From the NCBI GenBank assembly GCA_045538535.1, contig JAZSRN010000004.1, forward strand, positions 1 to 5,345: DNA of 5,345 nucleotides, read 5' to 3'. Origin of the DNA: RUG14219 sp045538535 (lineage in GTDB: Bacteria > Cyanobacteriota > Vampirovibrionia > Gastranaerophilales > Gastranaerophilaceae). The position numbers were made by a program, and so were the translations under genes. The notes beneath the pieces are model-generated. The model did no database searches and was not told the origin of the DNA. It saw only the letters and a program-made list of their open reading frames with translations. Below are positions 5,182 to 5,345 of the stretch, piece after piece; the stretch's first letter is position 1, and each line of letters begins with the position of its first letter.

Positions 5182-5210
5182 TTGCGGAAATTTGGAACAT
5201 AGTGTATAAT
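5182..5210 (+). promoter_or_regulatory. Probable sigma-70-type promoter for the downstream frame
   Basis: The -35 candidate TTGCGG (5182-5187) and a perfect -10 TATAAT (5205-5210) are separated by 17 bp, the ideal spacing. An A/T-rich stretch upstream (5159-5180) could act as an UP element. The start of transcription would fall near 5217, at the ATG of the next reading frame, implying a leaderless or nearly leaderless mRNA. Confidence 0.55.
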
Positions 5211-5216
5211 CACAAT

Positions 5217-5342
5217 ATGGATATTATGAAGTTGACAAAGTTTGATGACTGTACAATTGCTGGGTTCGAAAGTTTAAAATTGCCCAAAACCCTTGCTATG
5301 ACTGCGTTTGCGCCTACGGGGGGGGGGGCAATCCAAGCGTAG
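5217..5342 (+). CDS. Unrecognised reading frame, possibly an N-terminal fragment
   Basis: The frame starts at ATG 5217, or a second in-frame ATG at 5226, and has 41 codons ending in TAG at 5340. The peptide begins MDIMKLTKFDDCT, continues through LKLPKTLAMTAF and then runs through Gly residues encoded by an 11-G tract. I do not recognise a family. No signal peptide or membrane segment is convincing, and there is no Shine-Dalgarno; the perfect -10 element ends only 6 nt before the first ATG. Adding or removing one G from the tract gives a frame that stays open to the window end (reading GGGQSKRR with one G fewer, GGNPSVE with one more). The true gene may therefore be longer and the stop a product of sequencing error, assembly error or slippage. 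It could also be non-coding. Confidence 0.35.
   Translation: MDIMKLTKFDDCTIAGFESLKLPKTLAMTAFAPTGGGAIQA
5318..5328 (+). repeat. Homopolymer run of 11 G
   Basis: Eleven consecutive G lie inside the unrecognised reading frame, in an otherwise AT-rich window and 17 nt from its end. Such a run is prone to slippage during replication and to miscounting during sequencing, and its length decides which frame continues downstream. Confidence 0.95.
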
Positions 5343-5345
5343 AGC

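Noticed and set aside
1..5345. CRISPR array, tRNA, insertion sequence or toxin-antitoxin pair
   Set aside because: No regularly spaced repeats, cloverleaf, transposase motif or paired small genes were found on either strand.

Overview
The window is almost entirely a bacterial ribosomal-protein cluster read on the + strand: the back half of the S10 operon followed directly by the front of the spc operon. The order is rplB (L2, 5' end cut off by the window edge), rpsS (S19), rplV (L22), rpsC (S3), rplP (L16), rpmC (L29), rpsQ (S17), rplN (L14), rplX (L24), rplE (L5) and rpsN (S14). This order is widely conserved, and every gene is intact apart from the clipped start of rplB. No frameshifts, insertions or mobile elements were seen between positions 1 and 4984.

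Organism: AT-rich, with A-rich spacers and AAGGA-type ribosome binding sites. Several proteins read like cyanobacterial versions: S3 has VVGRGGQGI, followed by a VARIDADA and QQLEKRV stretch, and L14 has GSSNKKFA and TPNMAVKKS. Together with the AT-rich composition and a short zinc-type S14, this suggests a non-photosynthetic relative of cyanobacteria (Melainabacteria/Vampirovibrionia, for example Gastranaerophilales). This is an inference from remembered family sequences, at roughly even confidence; a phylogeny would settle it. The standard genetic code fits. Of the eleven stops, six are TAA, five are TAG and none is TGA.

Layout: positions 1-808 hold rplB. Two spacers of about 100 nt flank rpsS (809-908 and 1197-1295), and both can fold into substantial hairpins. 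From rplV to rpsQ the genes are tightly packed: spacers are 32, 32 and 11 nt, and rpmC and rpsQ overlap by 8 nt. From rplN to rpsN the spacers are moderate (29-69 nt). After rpsN comes a 360-nt tail with no ribosomal-protein gene. It holds a GC-rich hairpin (5002-5044), a good intrinsic terminator (5066-5101), a small palindrome (5109-5121), a probable sigma-70-type promoter (5182-5210), and the beginning of an unrecognised reading frame (from 5217) interrupted by an 11-G run.

How it works together: the products are primary and secondary rRNA-binding proteins of both ribosomal subunits. They include the peptidyl-transferase-centre protein L2, the exit-tunnel proteins L22, L24 and L29, the 5S rRNA binder L5, and the 30S proteins S3, S14, S17 and S19. 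Co-transcription keeps them stoichiometric. The main departure from the usual plan is that the transcript appears to end after rpsN, where rpsH, rplF, rplR, rpsE and others usually follow. No novel defence or accessory system is visible; the noteworthy signals are the structured spacers and the tail region.
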